Part shown: piece after piece, positions 35,381-45,984 of the stretch
How positions within the stretch are numbered: the stretch's first letter is position 1
How the letters are laid out: each line of letters starts with the position of its first letter
Origin: Rhipidocladum racemiflorum
Taxonomy: Eukaryota; Streptophyta; Magnoliopsida; Poales; Poaceae
Reading direction: 5' to 3'
Assembly: GCA_036346355.1 (NCBI GenBank)
Contig: CM070569.1
Coordinates: 41,394,276 to 41,458,275, forward strand
Length of the DNA: 64,000 bases
The notes under the pieces: generated by a model
What the model saw: the letters and a program-made list of their open reading frames with translations, nothing else
Told to the model about the DNA's origin: nothing
The model's database searches: none
Made by a program: the position numbers and the translations under genes

Positions 35381-36774
35381 TGTGAAATCATGTGCTGAAA
35401 AATTGGCTTAATGATGAATTTGGTATTGCAATGTGGTTGTGCTCATGGCATGTGTGGTGCATGTGCATGTGTTGTTTTAGATGGTTATTTGATATGCTTG
35501 TGATAGCATGGTAGTTGTTTTGTTTTGATGCAATGCGCTCGTGTGAGTGGTTGCATAGACTGATCTTGAATCAAGTCGTGGAATTGTGCTCGTACACGGT
35601 TTTGTGTTTGTTCATGTGCAGGTGTTGCTTGAGGTCGAACGTGGTCGGTGACGAGACCGGAACTAGGTTCATGGAGGAACTGAGGTTCGGGACTAGGTTC
35701 AGGGAAGAACTGAGGTCCTAGTGGTCGAGGATGTCATGCGGGACGTTCGGACTAGAGAACGGTGCACGTGGATGCTAGTGAGTCACGTGAGTGCGGCAGG
35801 TGGGCCGTACGCGTGCAGTTATAATCGTTTTGAGGTAGTTTGCATGTATTGGACCATGTTGAGCTAAGTGGACATGCATACGAACTTTTCTAGGGTTTTT
35901 TTATAAATAGAGGGAGGTGTCCCCTGTTTAGGGGTGTGGATTAGGGCTTGTACTCTTTTGTTTTGGAGTACTCTAATTAAACTAGACAAAATAATAAAGA
36001 GCAGCGTTTTTGAAGCCGTCTCGGCGATCTGGAGTTTCGGCGGCGACACAGAGCGCAAGGCGGCGGCGCCGTGTACGTGGGCGAGAATTGCTCGTGACAG
36101 CCGCTGGGGGCAAAGCTTGTGCGTGTGCTTCCACTGATCGACTAGCGTCATATACTTTGTGTTGCTGCTAGCAACTACGACGGCTTCCGTAAAGAACCTG
36201 AAAGAAGCGACAGAGGAGAAGAAAAATCCTAATGCTGCAGTACCTCTCGCGGTTTTTGTAGCGTACAGGTCAGCACGACAGCTGCAGGAGGAGTTCAGTA
36301 CTGTTTTGATCAAACTCAGATAAGTTTTTCATCGAACAACCTTAGTATTGATTTGATCTATCTAAAATATTTCTAGGGCATTAAGTTAGTGATCTAAAAA
36401 GTTTGATTGGTTAATTCCTCATAGATTTTGTTTAATCTCGAAATTAAGGTTCAATCTATTTTCGGTATTATTAACACAGTTAACTTGCAAAGCTTATAAC
36501 TTTTGATCTGTAGATCCGATTGAACTGATTCTTGTTGGATTAGTTTCTAAATTGAATCTAGTTTCTACCTTAAAATTTCATGTCAATCCAGCGGTTGGAT
36601 CTTCGGAGATTCTTGTTTTAGTGAGCGTCTATCAATCTGTTTTTGTGTGAAACCGAAGCAATTATTTGATTTCGAATTAGGGTGAATTTTTAGTAGATCA
36701 AAAATTTGATTTTAGCTTCCGTGCAATCATTCACCCCCCCTCTGATTTCCATATTAGTTTATATCGATCCTACA
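35381..36774 (+). repeat. 5' LTR of long-gag copia element
   Basis: The right end (ATCGATCCTACA) is fixed by the primer site that follows. The left end is uncertain; TGTGAAATCATG at 35381 is the best TG start. Without a second LTR the boundary cannot be confirmed. Confidence 0.6.
35902..35909 (+). promoter_or_regulatory. LTR TATA box
   Basis: TATAAATA followed by a purine-rich leader, in the mid LTR, with an AATAAA at about 35994. This arrangement fits LTR U3/R boundaries. Confidence 0.6.
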
Positions 36775-36776
36775 AG

Positions 36777-36788
36777 TGGTATCAGAGC
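36777..36788 (+). other. primer binding site (initiator Met tRNA)
   Basis: TGGTATCAGAGC two bases after the LTR end. Confidence 0.85.
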
Positions 36789-36794
36789 AAGGTT

Positions 36795-37740
36795 GAGATA
36801 TAGCGTCAGACAGGTATGTTAATCGTCCTCCTATACTTAATGATTCAAAATTTTCTTATTGGAAGAGTCGCATGCAATCCTATATTAAAGCTCAAGGTAA
36901 TGATGTTTGGTGCAAAGTTTCTACTGTTTTTGATGTTCCTGATATAGTCACCGATGATAATAAAGTAGACGTTAATCTGAATGCTAAAGCTAGAAACTTG
37001 ATTTTTCAAGGAATTTCTGAAAAATAATTTGATCGAGTTTCTCATCTACATTCTGCTTATTCTGTTTGGAAGACATTATGTGACTATCATGAAGGTTCTA
37101 CTAAGATTACGAAAGTGCGCAAAAATATTTACCAAAAGGATTTTTCTGATTTTGCTATGAGACCAGGTGAATCAATTGATGATCTTTTTTCTCGATTTGA
37201 GAAAATATTGTGTAATTTGCGTGGTGTTGGAGTTACTAATTCAGTTGAGGATAACGCTAGTAAAATTTTGAGATCTCTTAGTCCTAAATGGCGTATGATT
37301 GTTACCGCAATTAATCAAACTATTGATTTGGATACTTTGACCATGAATGATCTTTATTCTAGACTGAAAACTTATGAGATGGATTCTTTGTCACCTAGTG
37401 ATAATAAATCCTCTACACATGCACTTGTTGCTAACCCCAGCACTTCGTCTGGATTACCATCTTTTGGTTCCTTGTCTGCATTGGCTTCTTTTCAGATGAA
37501 CAGTTTGAGATGCTTTCTGAAGAAGACCTTGTGCTCATCTCCTCACGTGTTTTTAAAGCACTCAACAATTTGAGGATGAGGAGGCGTGGAGGCACAACTT
37601 AGGGGTCCTTCAACTGTTTTGAGTGTGGTCTTCCCGGGCATATTAAAGCAAACTGTCCCAAGTTTAAGAAGAAGGAAGAAAGGGAATCGGCACAACGCAG
37701 CTCAAGACGCACTACTTCTAGGCGCTCCAATTTTTGAAAA
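36795..37740 (+). pseudogene. copia gag N-terminal half (broken)
   Basis: Frame reads SDRYVNRPPILNDSKFSYWK, the usual gag start, but the expected ATG before it is ATA. A TAA interrupts at 37025-37027, the frame then continues through the UBN2-type region (DFAMRPGESIDDLFSRFEKI), shifts near 37500, and reaches a CCHC knuckle CFECGLPGHIKANC near 37616-37657 after a TAG. Another stop lies before 37740. Each lesion alone would stop gag synthesis. Confidence 0.8.
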
Positions 37741-37788
37741 GTTGCTAAGAAAGTCTTAACCACCATAGAGGAGTGTGATCTTAGCGAT

Positions 37789-38967
37789 GTGGATTTTGAG
37801 AGTGATGATGAGCCACATGACAAGAAGAAGGACAAGAAGGGAGATTCTGATGATGACTTCACCAGGATGTGTTTCATGGCTAGAAGGGATAGCGACAACG
37901 ACTCCGATCTTGAAGAGGTGAGACCTTATGATGAGCTTGAGTATGCCATGGTTAAATTAGCTTCAGAACTTAAAAAGTCTAAGAAGGCTCTTAAAGAAAA
38001 AGATCTAGAAATTGATAGTTCCAATTCTGAAATTGCAAGGCTTATATCTTTAATTCCTGATGATGATTCTTGCAAATCTTGTGATGTGCTACAATATGAA
38101 GTTATTGCTTTAAGGAATTTTCATGCTTCCCTGTTGCATCAAAATGAGAAACAAGTTAAAAATGCTAGCTGTTCCACTGATATTTTGCATGATTCAATTT
38201 CTTGTTCTAAATGCTCCATACTAGAATTGAAGTTGCATTATGCAGATGCCAAGATTTCTCAATTGTTTAATGATTTGCTTACACATGAAGTTCTTTCATG
38301 CTCAACTTGTCGCAAGCAAAAAGAAAAAGTGGATGCTTCCTGTAATAATTGCTTAACTCTCTCTCGAAAAGTTGATTACTTGGAAAAGTCTTTAGAGCGT
38401 TTTACTAAAGGAAAGAAAAACCTAAATATGATTTTGGATCAATCAAAAATTAGCACTCATCACAAAGGTTTAGGTTTTGATCCTTATGCTCATCACAAAT
38501 CACATGCTCCTACTGTTGTTAAAGCTCTTGAAAGTAGAAAGTTTGAAATTGTCAAAGAGCCTAACAAAACTGTTTTTAAATCTGCTGGAATTTTATCTTC
38601 TACTATGATGAGTGCAAATGTTGCTTCTACTTCTAAAGCTAAACATCATGTTAAATACACTTGCACTTACTGTGGTAAAGATGGCCATTTAGTTCAGTTC
38701 TGCTTTAGACTAGCTAAACAACAAAGGAGAGAAATGTTCAATGCTAAGTCTAATGTCAGAAAGGTACACTCTGCTTCTCATTATGTGCCTAGGGTGATGC
38801 AAACACCTTTTGTTGCTAAGAACACGGGAAAAGACAAATTTGTTTTTGTGCATAAGAATGCTCATGTTGTGCCTACTGTTGTGCGTCGTGTGTCTCAGTA
38901 CTGGATTCCTAAACATCTTATTTCTAACCCCAGTATCGAGACCTCGACATTTTCTGCTTCTATGTAG
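37789..38967 (+). CDS. copia gag C-terminal region with CxxC repeats (open frame, element-encoded)
   Basis: A 392-codon open frame, the longest uninterrupted copia frame here, although the real protein would start upstream. Acidic start (DESDD-like), coiled-coil-prone centre with evenly spaced Cys pairs SCKSC, SCSKC, SCSTC and SCNNC, and a second CCHC knuckle CTYCGKDGHLVQFCFR near residue 300. The frame ends at a TAG just before the protease region. It is a piece of the gag polyprotein, not a host gene; whether any protein is made is unknown. Confidence 0.6.
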   Translation: MDFESDDEPHDKKKDKKGDSDDDFTRMCFMARRDSDNDSDLEEVRPYDELEYAMVKLASELKKSKKALKEKDLEIDSSNSEIARLISLIPDDDSCKSCDVLQYEVIALRNFHASLLHQNEKQVKNASCSTDILHDSISCSKCSILELKLHYADAKISQLFNDLLTHEVLSCSTCRKQKEKVDASCNNCLTLSRKVDYLEKSLERFTKGKKNLNMILDQSKISTHHKGLGFDPYAHHKSHAPTVVKALESRKFEIVKEPNKTVFKSAGILSSTMMSANVASTSKAKHHVKYTCTYCGKDGHLVQFCFRLAKQQRREMFNAKSNVRKVHSASHYVPRVMQTPFVAKNTGKDKFVFVHKNAHVVPTVVRRVSQYWIPKHLISNPSIETSTFSASM

Positions 38968-38969
38968 GC

Positions 38970-39634
38970 TTCTCACGCGAGGAAGGAGAACATATGGCTA
39001 GTGAATTTTGGATGCTCACGTCACATGTTCAGTGATAAGATTTGGTTCTCCTTCACTCGTGCATCTCGTGGTGAAAGTGTTACTGTTGGAGATGCTTCTT
39101 CCACTTCTGTTTCGCAAAACGCGCTAGTCCAAATGATGCAGGTACAGGTGCATATGTTCAGGGGGAGAGTATATTTGTTCATGGAGATGATGATGATAAT
39201 GTTGTTGAGGATGAGATAATTGGAGTTTGCTGTGTGCTTGTGTGCTCGTTTTCAAGCTCCCCCGCGTGCTTCATATCGACAAGCTGTCAAGCGAATTTTC
39301 AGGTATCTCCGTGGTACTCAAGATTTTGGCATTTGGCTTTCTGCTTCCTCATGCATTAGTTTAAGACCCTTTTCTGACGCTGACTTTGGAGGATGTAGAA
39401 TTGATAGAAAAAGTACATATGGTTCATGCCACTTCTTGGGTACTTCTTTTTCTTGGGCATATTGATATCAGATTTCACTTTCTCAGAGATCATGTAGAAA
39501 AAGGAAATATTGTGCTTCACCATGTGGATACTGAACACCAATTGGCAGACATTTTCACAAAACCTTTGTCTTCTTCTCGTTTTGCTTTTATTGGGGGAGA
39601 ACTTGGGATTGTTCATCCAATGGGTTTGTTTTGA
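38970..39634 (+). pseudogene. copia protease and RNase H remnants joined by deletion
   Basis: Protease site reads VNFGCSRHMFSD, with Asn-Phe-Gly where Asp-Ser-Gly is expected, so it is catalytically dead. About 39130-39230 is filler, then RNase H starts with ASYRQAVKRIFRYLRGTQDF and FSDADFGG (39220-39465), and a second deletion leads to HHVDTEHQLADIFTKPL and the end at 39634. Integrase and all of RT are missing. Confidence 0.8.
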
Positions 39635-39833
39635 GGGGGAGTTTCCCTGCCAAGTTTTTCACTCGATGAGATTGCTTTATGATATTTCTTTATATATTAT
39701 GTAATTGAGCTAATATATGATAATCTAAATTGTTTCACTTGAAATAAAAATGACATTGCAGAATTCCTTGGTCTAATTGTCTATAGCCAAATACTCTGTG
39801 ATATCTTACTCTTCTAGGCTTGATATTGAATCT

Positions 39834-40331
39834 GGGTCTTCGGAGCGAAGGGAAGGGTGGGACGTTAGCCCGACCAAGCATCCCACTACGTAGTCCCACC
39901 CGGAGCGGGGCTCCGGGTCTTCGGAGCGAAGGGAAGGGTGGGACGTTAGCCCGACCAAGCATCCCGCTACGTAGTCCCACCCAGAGCAGAGCTCCGGGTC
40001 TTCGGAGTGAAGGGAAGAGTGGGACGTTAGCCCGACCAAGCATCCCGCTACGTAGTCTCACCCGGAGCGGAGCTCTGGGTCTCCGGAGCGAAGGGAAGGG
40101 TGGGACTTTAGCCCGACCAAGCATCCCGCTACGTAGTCCCACCCGGAGCGGAGCACCGGATCTTCGGAGCGAAGGGAAGGGTAGGACGTTAGCCCGACCA
40201 AGCATCCCACTACGTAGTACCACCCGGAGCGGAGCTCTGGGTCTTCGGAGCGAATGGAAGGGTGGGACGTTAGCCCGACCAAGCATCCCGCTACGTAGTC
40301 CCACCCAGAGCGGAGCTCCGGGTCTTCGGAG
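39834..40331. repeat. 81-bp tandem array, six copies
   Basis: Units start GGGTCTTCGGAGCGAAGGGA at 39834, 39915, 39996, 40077, 40158 and 40239, with a partial seventh at 40320. Copies differ by a few bases each. Because 81 is a multiple of three, long repetitive frames open on both strands. It lies just past the integrase end of the neighbouring gypsy element, where Tat-lineage elements usually carry tandem repeats. Confidence 0.95.
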
Positions 40332-40423
40332 GGTAATACGCCAAAGTGATATTTGGTTGTAAAAGCTTCTCTGCATTTTATTGATAAGGTTCTGCATACA
40401 TTTCTCCCTCCATTGCTTGGTGA

Positions 40424-41260
40424 CTAGGGATAGAACTTTTTGAGAGCATCCGTGTTCCATGTCCTCAGTACTTCTTGATCATCCAGGGTTACAAGCCGGT
40501 GGGAACCCTTCGCTATGGAGCTCTGAATGACATACGGCCCTTCCCATGTTGTCCCTAGCTTGGCGAAGCTTGGGGTAGCCTTTTTTAGCACCATATCCCC
40601 AGGAGCCAGGCCCCGTTTCTTGACCTTCTTGTTGAAGCTTCTAGTTGAGGCTTTTGCATAAGCTTGCATGGCGTCTAGGGCTTGAATCTTCTGTTCCTCA
40701 ATTAGATCATGTGCAATGTCCATCCCCTCCTGTGCCGGGGCCTTAATTACGCGAAGTGACTTGGCTTGTATTTCCGCGGGGGAAACGGCCTCCTCCCCGA
40801 AGATGAGCCGAAACGGAGAAAATTTGGTTGTCCACGAGGTGGAGGTTCGGATGGCCCATAAGACATTAGGGAGTTCGTCGAGCCACGAGCCTTTCGCGGA
40901 GTCGTAGAGTCTCTTTTTAATGCCATCCAGTAGCAATCCGTTCGCTCTCTCAACGGCTCCGTTCGACTGGGGATACCCGACCAAGGCGAAGCAAATCTCC
41001 ATTCCGATACTTGCACAATAGTCGTGGAATTTTGGGAGTCAAACTGTGACCCGTTGTCTGTAACAACTTGGGAGGGAACTCCATATCTGCAGATGATTGC
41101 CTTCCATAAAAACTTGACCGTTGCTTCTGCTGTAATCTTTGCCACCGGCTCCGCTTCAATCCATCGGGAAAAATAATCTATCGCCACGATCACAAACTGG
41201 AAGCTTGCTCGGGCTTTAGGTAGTGCTCCCACTATATCCAGTATGCCCGCTGTGGTGGTT
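40424..41260 (-). pseudogene. Tat-like gypsy integrase, 3' part
   Basis: Minus-strand frames: ILDIVGALPKARASFQFVIV and IDYFSRWIEAEPV at about 41250-41150, VVTDNGSQFDS near 41065, then a frameshift and GYPQSNGAVERANGLLLDGI and the C-terminal KATPSFAKLGTTWEGPYVI to 40427. The IDYFSRWIEAEP signature is typical of Tat/Athila elements. Upstream protease and RT are missing, so only the 3' end of the element remains. Confidence 0.85.
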
Positions 41261-41559
41261 GAAGAATACCGTATGCGTACTCGGGGTCCGGCATTTCTGG
41301 GAGGTAGTAGCACCACGGTGAGGGTTGCTCTCCACAATTCGGGGCTTTGGGGTGGCCCTTGAGGGGGATGTTCCTGCCTTAACATGAGAAATTTTGCAAG
41401 CTTCTTTTTGAAGTCCTGTATGCGATGGACTGGTTTTAAATGACTACTTTGTGACTGAAACATGAGCATGTCGCATGAAACTCACCGATTGGTTCGTCCC
41501 TTGCCCACCGACCCTTAACTCCGGTCGATCCATTTAGGGGCATATCCAGGTGGCCTCTC

Positions 41560-41948
41560 TCACCGGATGAAGTTCTCGGGCGAAGTGGGGTAGGCGTCGT
41601 GGCAATTGTAGACAAATTCGTAGTCACATCGTTTCGGCTCGTCGATCCATTGGAAGAAGCAACACCCGTCCTTGTGCTAAAAAAACAAAGAACAATGCAT
41701 AAATTGGTAGTGTTACCCTAATTTGTATTGAGACCAGTTGGTTTACCTCGTAGCCGTGGCCACAACAGTAGTGAGCACGGGCGGCCGTATTTCTGTGCGT
41801 AGACTGCATCATCTTCACCGAAAGGTTGCAGTCGCATTTCGACCGGGGCAACTCCGGCAGGACTGGGGCGTCAACGCTACTCGCATCCGAGTATTCGAGG
41901 GGGGGTTAATTTTCGCTTGCTGAAGAGGCGACGGTAGAACGACATCAT
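41560..41948 (-). pseudogene. GRF-type zinc-finger protein, two exons, frameshifted
   Basis: ATG at 41948 (MMSFYRRLFSKRK), exon 1 to 41748, intron with GT-AG ends, exon 2 from 41676. Exon 1 holds CDCNLSVKMMQS and HYCCGHGYE, exon 2 CCFFQWIDEPKRC; together they have the Cys spacing and the FFQW core of the GRF zinc finger, a single-stranded-nucleic-acid binding fold. An extra C in a run of seven near 41900 breaks the frame, and the stop TGA at 41562-41560 looks like a mutated Trp codon because 14 more sensible codons follow. A TATAAAAA lies at about 42025-42033 upstream. Confidence 0.65.
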
Positions 41949-42023
41949 GGCCTAATGTGGGTAATGTCGGCTAAAGTTTATTGCAGTCTTGGCAGTGTGC
42001 TGCACATATCCCTCCCTCGGTCG

Positions 42024-42034
42024 GTTTTTATAGT
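42024..42034 (-). promoter_or_regulatory. TATA box of GRF gene
   Basis: On the minus strand CACTATAAAAACC stands about 80 bp before the ATG pair at 41948, a standard plant distance. The region between here and the PMD tail has direct repeats such as AATATGAGAAAGTACACAAA (twice). Confidence 0.5.
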
Positions 42035-42339
42035 GCTGGTGAGGGGCCAGCCAAAGGGAAGAGTGGCAAACTTAAGAGAAGTTTAAATCCGCGAGCATCG
42101 GATTTTTCTACAGCTTTGGGCAGCTTTAGGCAGCTGAGAAAGATGATATGACAAAAGCTGGAAAAGTTGATATGACTAAAGCTGAAAAAGCAATAATGAC
42201 AAGAGGTTGATATGACAAAAGCTAACAGAAATATATAATCAACCACGTAATATGAGAAAGTACACAAAATAGATGATAAAACATAATATGAGAAAGTACA
42301 CAAAATGGGCAATACCACAAAAATTATGTCACGAACAAC

Positions 42340-42674
42340 CTAATCCTGATCACCCCCCAGTGGTGGATCCTGACCCCTACCCCTACCCCTACCCCTAACT
42401 CTCCTCTGCCGACGTGCTGAAGGGGGGGCATCCTCGAGAGGTCGTGGGTGAAGCACTCGCGACGGTCCCGCCTGGCCGTAGTCTGAAAGGCTGTACCGAA
42501 TCACTGGGCGACGCACGCGTGGAGGTGACAGGTCCTGCGTAGCTGGAGGAGGCTGTGTGTACTGCGTGGCTGGGGGAGGTTGCGTGCACTGCGTAGCTGG
42601 AGGGGGCTGCGTGAACTGAGCGCCTGCGAACAACTGATCCACCCAGTAGCTGCGTGTACTGCGTAGCTGGAGGG
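42340..42674 (-). pseudogene. C-terminal tail of PMD gene
   Basis: Minus-strand frame with three near-perfect QPPPATQ(C/Y)T repeats, then Pro/Arg-rich sequence and a basic RRVRGRGRGRGQD end, stopping at 42340. It lies exactly across the gypsy LTR from the last PMD exon, in the same orientation, and has no gene of its own, so I assign it as the displaced low-complexity tail of that gene. Confidence 0.6.
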
Positions 42675-45600
42675 GTGAGTACTTGGTACTCAGCAAGTCA
42701 TGCACAGAATGCAAACTAATATTCTACATGCATGGCTTAGTTCAAAGGATAGGCTAACATGTACATTTGCAGTAAAACAGCATTTAACAAGTAGCATAAG
42801 TAGATTCAAAAGCAGTAAAAGTAAAGATAATAACAATAACTTTTCCAGGAGTTAAATAAACATTTTTCCCTTTCCTAATCCACATTTCCATCAACGTCAT
42901 CAGTAAACCCAACCAAACTTTTTCAAGTCCCGGTTGTTTTCATGAAAGTCTAACCCTTGACTGTAATCCCCGAGCAGTGTCCAGCGCCGTGGACTCGGCT
43001 ATTCGAATAGGTTGTACACTCTGCAGAGGTTATGCACTTTACCCACAAGATACAGTCAGACACCACAAAGGCGAGTGATTGTAACAAAGCCTTTCAGAGA
43101 CCGCAAACTAAACAAGTGAACCTCTCCGGCTTTTGTCATACACCATCCCTTCCCTTAACAGAGGCGAAGTATGGGACCGACATACCGTTGGACGGGTACC
43201 ATACCATAGCACTGGTACGCTCCCCTTTCAAGCTACACAAAAGGTGTAGTTGACACCCCGAGGTACCACATGCAAGTTATTAGTAACTTACTCAACTAGG
43301 TCCGTCCCATTACAGACATGTGGTTGCACATTCGACTCAGATCAAAGGCTTGCAAGGTTAAGTCCTTAGGGTGACCAGGGCAAGACTACCCGAAGAACCA
43401 ACACGACTTCCCCAGTGCCACTCATGGCCCACCATATCATTCTTGCCACATGCCCCGGTCTAAATCTATTTATCACCCAGTTGATTACCATGCACCACGT
43501 GCCATCATCAACATCACAACACATGATACTTCTCAAAAATAGGTTCAATATCTCATTAAGTCAATATTAATATTTGTTTGTCCAAAACATGTCATGTGCA
43601 CGTAGCAGGTCTAAGCAATAACTACAACGATCTAAATACCCACTGTTGGCAATTTAATAATGTCCAACTACATATTCCACAACTAGGGTGACAAGGGTTC
43701 ATGGCACATAATTAAATAGTCAAGGTGACATACTGCAATTCGGCATTTATCTAATTCCCAGAATAATTAAAACAATTTCTAATTAAATTAGCATGCAATA
43801 ATTTAAATTAAATTAATTTCAAAAACAGGATCGATATGGTCAAAGCATAACTTGCCTTCAAAAAGTACTTGTTCTTGGTCTTGAGCTGGCTCCTGGGTCA
43901 AAACTTCACCTTCGAAGCCTTCGGGCACTTCCACGTCTACTCGTAACGCGTGCAAATAACAATAACAAAAATAAATAGTAGGCAAAAAGTGTCCCAAAAT
44001 TCAAATAAACTTCATAAACAGAGAGAGCACATTTTTATAAATTTTTAGAAATTTGAATCGCCCAAATCGGAGTTAAAACGCAAAAGTTATACTCGTTTAA
44101 AGTTTGAAAAATCATTTAAATAAATATAAACAGAGAAAACTCATGTCCAAAAATTAAATAAAATTCACCATTATGTAGAGCTCAATTTTATAAAAATTTA
44201 CTAATTGGAATCACCCAAATCGGAGTTAAAATGCAAAAGTTATAAGCGTTTGAAGTTTGAAAATTCAAATAAAAGAATAAACCGAATTAATTCATTTATT
44301 TTTCTATTGAAAAACCCTATTTATGACGTCAGCATGACGTCAACGTGGATTTTGAATTTCCACCGAATTATTTTTCTATTGAAAAATCGAATTATGACGT
44401 CAGCATTGCATCAGCAGGTCCATGGATTTGGTCCACGGCTCGGGTTCGGTCCACCGTGGACCCGGCCCACGGGTACATGTCTCACTGACATGTGGGACCC
44501 CTCGGATGATGCCAGCACTGACGTCATCGTGCTCGGCCACACGGCTCTGACCGCTGGGCCCCACCGTGATGTCAGCATGACGTCACGGATGACGTCACCG
44601 CACGGTGGGCAGAGCCATTGACATGTGGGCCCCCTTGCTGACGTCACGCGTGACGTCAGCGGCGACCGGGCGATGCCCGCGCTGACCGCGACGGTTCGGC
44701 TACCGAACACGTGGCACAATCTAGACTGTTGGTTTGAAATCCAACGGTCCAGATCAGATCTAAACCCGCACGTTGCGGTGCAACGCGGTTGATCTGGACC
44801 GTACGATTTAGATTGGACGGTCGAGATCCGATCGGGTTTAACCGCGTCGCTGGGGGTGACGTGGTATGACCCGGCGCACGACGCGTGGCGCGATCTACAC
44901 CGTCCGATTTAGATCAGACGGTCGAGATCTAATCTAGTGCTACAACGTGCGTGAACCCTAACCGTATGATCTAGATCTAATGGTTGAGATCTACCCCTAG
45001 CACGGTGCGGTTCAAGGTTACGTGGCTCAACCCCGTGCGTTGGATCTAGATCCAACGGTTGAGATTAGATCTAAAAGTCGCAACATGGATTTCGTTACGG
45101 GTGACGTGGACGAACCTGGGCGGTCGGATCTTGATCGGACGGCTGGTAGAGCTCGCGGGTTTCGGCGATGTCCCGGCGGAACTGGCTTGCCGGAGGCGGG
45201 GACGACGACCTGGCCAACGGCGTTTCCGTGCGTCTCCGACGAGGTGAGTGGTACCCCTCGACGCGCCTCAACACGGGGAGTCTGGATCTGGGTAGCACGA
45301 CGACGGAGGAAGGCGCAGACGGCGATAAAACGCGGCAGCGCGCACTTCCAACTTCGGCGAGTGATTGCGGGCGCACGGCGGCGGCTGGAGCTCAGAGAGT
45401 TAGGGCTATGGGTGCGCACGGAAGAGGAGAACATGACACGGGTAGCGGCGCAATAAATAGCGGCCTCGGCGTCCGTGAAATCCGCGGAAACCGAGGCCCA
45501 CTCGGCTGCGGCGGCGGAGTCCGACAGCGATTCGGACTGGGCAACGTGGCGCAATCGTGACCGTTGGATCAAGATTTGACGGTCACGCGCGTTAGGGTTC

Positions 45601-45984
45601 GGTTGGGTTCGGGTCGGGCTTGAGTCCGGTTCGAGTCTGACTCGAGTCTGACTCGGGTCGAACCCTGTCAAGTGAATAGTACTAACCCACTCAGGTATTT
45701 TCCAGCGATTTAATATTTGAAAATAATTCTAGTAATTCAAAAAATTCGAGAAAAATAGCAAAATAATCAGAAAAAATTTGAAAAATACTCTGAGACATTT
45801 TGGACTCAAATAAAATATTTTCAACAAAATTTTATTTGAAATGTTTAATTATTTAACTATCTCAAAAGGGAATAAATTCAAATTAAGTTCAAATAAATCC
45901 AAATAAATTCCTAAAAATTCTGAAAAATCTCAAAAATGCAAAATTTCAATTAAATTCATGAAAAGCAAAATTTGGGGTGTTACA
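42675..45984 (-). repeat. truncated gypsy solo LTR splitting the PMD gene
   Basis: Begins at GTGAGTACTTGGTACTCAGC (the 18225 equivalent) and ends GGGTGTTACA at 45984, matching most of the 17857-21367 LTR in the same orientation with obvious divergence. About 370 bp of its 3' end are missing and no internal region follows. PMD sequence resumes on each side. Confidence 0.85.

Larger units (their letters stand above)
35381..39650 (+). mobile_element. long-gag (SIRE/Maximus-like) copia element with internal deletions
   Basis: 5' LTR to about 36774, primer site at 36777-36788, a very long gag region, a defective protease, then a jump straight to RNase H and the pol end. Integrase and RT are absent. 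No 3' LTR is visible after the polypurine-like TTGAGGGGGAGTTT at 39629-39642. The gag length and double zinc knuckle suggest the SIRE lineage; that is family knowledge, not proof. Confidence 0.8.

Noticed and set aside
39735..40460. 241-codon minus frame and 180-codon plus frame
   Set aside because: Both are translations of the 81-bp tandem array; opposite-strand frames of equal quality show composition, not coding.
41280..41469. N-terminal extension of the gypsy integrase frame (MLMFQSQSSHLK...)
   Set aside because: The stretch before ILDIVGALPKA does not resemble the integrase zinc-binding region, so it is probably foreign DNA at the junction.
45022..45671. Long overlapping frames of 144 and 214 codons
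   Set aside because: They lie in the GC-rich part of a gypsy LTR; the other LTR copy does not conserve them.
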